Of a stretch of 64,000 nt of DNA, positions 63,792-64,000 are shown piece after piece. The stretch is taken from contig NZ_WHKF01000001.1 in NCBI RefSeq assembly GCF_009295825.1, positions 399,088 through 463,087 of the forward strand, in the 5' to 3' direction. The stretch is from Marinifilum sp. N1E240. GTDB taxonomy: Bacteria > Bacteroidota > Bacteroidia > Bacteroidales > Marinifilaceae. Every line of letters starts with the position of its first letter. Position 1 is the stretch's first letter. The position numbers and the translations under genes are program-made. A model generated the notes under the pieces. It was not told the origin of the DNA and made no database searches. It worked only from the letters and a program-made list of their open reading frames with translations.

Positions 63792-64000
63792 CTAATTGTG
63801 ATATCGAAGCCATTTCCATATCTCTTTGTACGACACTTTTTTACCATACATTAGAATTCCTGTTCGGTAAATTTTAGCAGCAATCCAGGTGATGAATAAA
63901 AATGTTCCTATCAACAATGTCATAGATAACAAAAGTTCCCAAATTGGCACACCAAAAGGAATTCGAACCAACATTACAATAGGAGAGGTGAAAGGTATTA
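63792..64000 (-). CDS. ABC-2 type transporter permease, N-terminus beyond window edge
   Basis: C-terminal 69 codons. The reading frame continues upstream of the internal ATG to the edge (IPFTSPIVMLVRIPFGVP). SPIVMLVRIPFGVPIWELLLS, one membrane helix, and the tail YRTGILMYGKKVSYKEIWKWL are typical of NatB-like ABC-2 permeases of Bacteroidota, which export sodium or lipophilic compounds with an ATPase partner. The partner would lie to the right, outside this window. Confidence 0.85.
   Translation of the reverse strand, partial: IPFTSPIVMLVRIPFGVPIWELLLSMTLLIGTFLFITWIAAKIYRTGILMYGKKVSYKEIWKWLRYHN

Noticed and set aside
1-64000. Mobile elements, prophage, CRISPR arrays, rRNA
   Set aside because: No transposase, integrase, regular direct repeats or rRNA sequence was recognised; only one tRNA was found.

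Overview
The window reads as a chromosomal segment of a marine, facultatively anaerobic Bacteroidota, most like the Marinilabiliales/Marinifilaceae group (inference, no database was searched). Reasons: low-GC DNA, promoters of the Bacteroidota type (TTG about 19-21 nt from TAnnTTTG), no clear Shine-Dalgarno sequences, a PorV/PorQ-type outer membrane protein, a hybrid two-component regulator with an AraC output, an Alternative Complex III plus caa3-type oxidase module, and an [FeFe]-hydrogenase maturation GTPase.

Left part (1-11.3 kb): end of pssA, a PorV/PorQ-like protein, tRNA-His, an AlkD-like HEAT protein, a Bax-inhibitor-1 membrane protein, a GNAT-like protein, ribosomal protein L31 type B, a GlmU-like sugar nucleotidyl/acyl transferase, Lon protease, an AI-2E family exporter and an NAD-dependent epimerase that has lost its catalytic tyrosine. 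From 11.7 to 14.6 kb lies a large one-protein phosphorelay (TPR, histidine kinase, receiver, AraC). It is followed on the same strand (15.0-21.7 kb) by a tight run of seven genes for mostly exported proteins: a LamG/OmpA protein, three small secreted proteins or lipoproteins of unknown role, a DUF4412-like protein, a DUF3592 membrane protein and an AIM24/TIGR00266 protein. This is the least explained part of the window and the best candidate for an undescribed envelope system.

Respiratory module (22.1-36.2 kb): actA-B-C-D-F-E for Alternative Complex III (quinol:cytochrome c oxidoreductase) on the plus strand, converging on sco-ctaD-ctaE-ctaF-ctaC-cyoE for a caa3-type heme-copper oxidase, with a small metal-binding lipoprotein between them and a cytochrome c lipoprotein divergent from sco. 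Together they pass electrons from menaquinol via c hemes to oxygen; Sco and perhaps the HMA lipoprotein supply copper, and CyoE makes heme O.

Housekeeping stretch (36.3-47.6 kb): SEC-C protein, SDR, psd, cdsA, ftsH, rsfS, divergent birA, a TonB-dependent receptor with a histidine-rich loop and a small His-rich secreted partner, a SRPBCC protein, pyrE and a NUDIX hydrolase. psd, cdsA and the pssA fragment at the left edge cover phosphatidylethanolamine synthesis.

Right part (47.6-64 kb): a Crp/Fnr regulator divergent from an OsmC protein with a perfect palindrome between them; coaD with a serine hydrolase and a thioredoxin-fold protein lacking CXXC; an SLC12-like transporter coupled to a signal-less BtuF-like protein; a second thioredoxin-fold protein lacking its cysteines; an unknown membrane protein next to a saccharopine-dehydrogenase-like enzyme; then a compact operon ppx/gppA - NtrC-type regulator without DNA-binding domain - aspA - hydF. 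The window ends in the C-terminus of an ABC-2 permease. No transposon, prophage or CRISPR array was seen.
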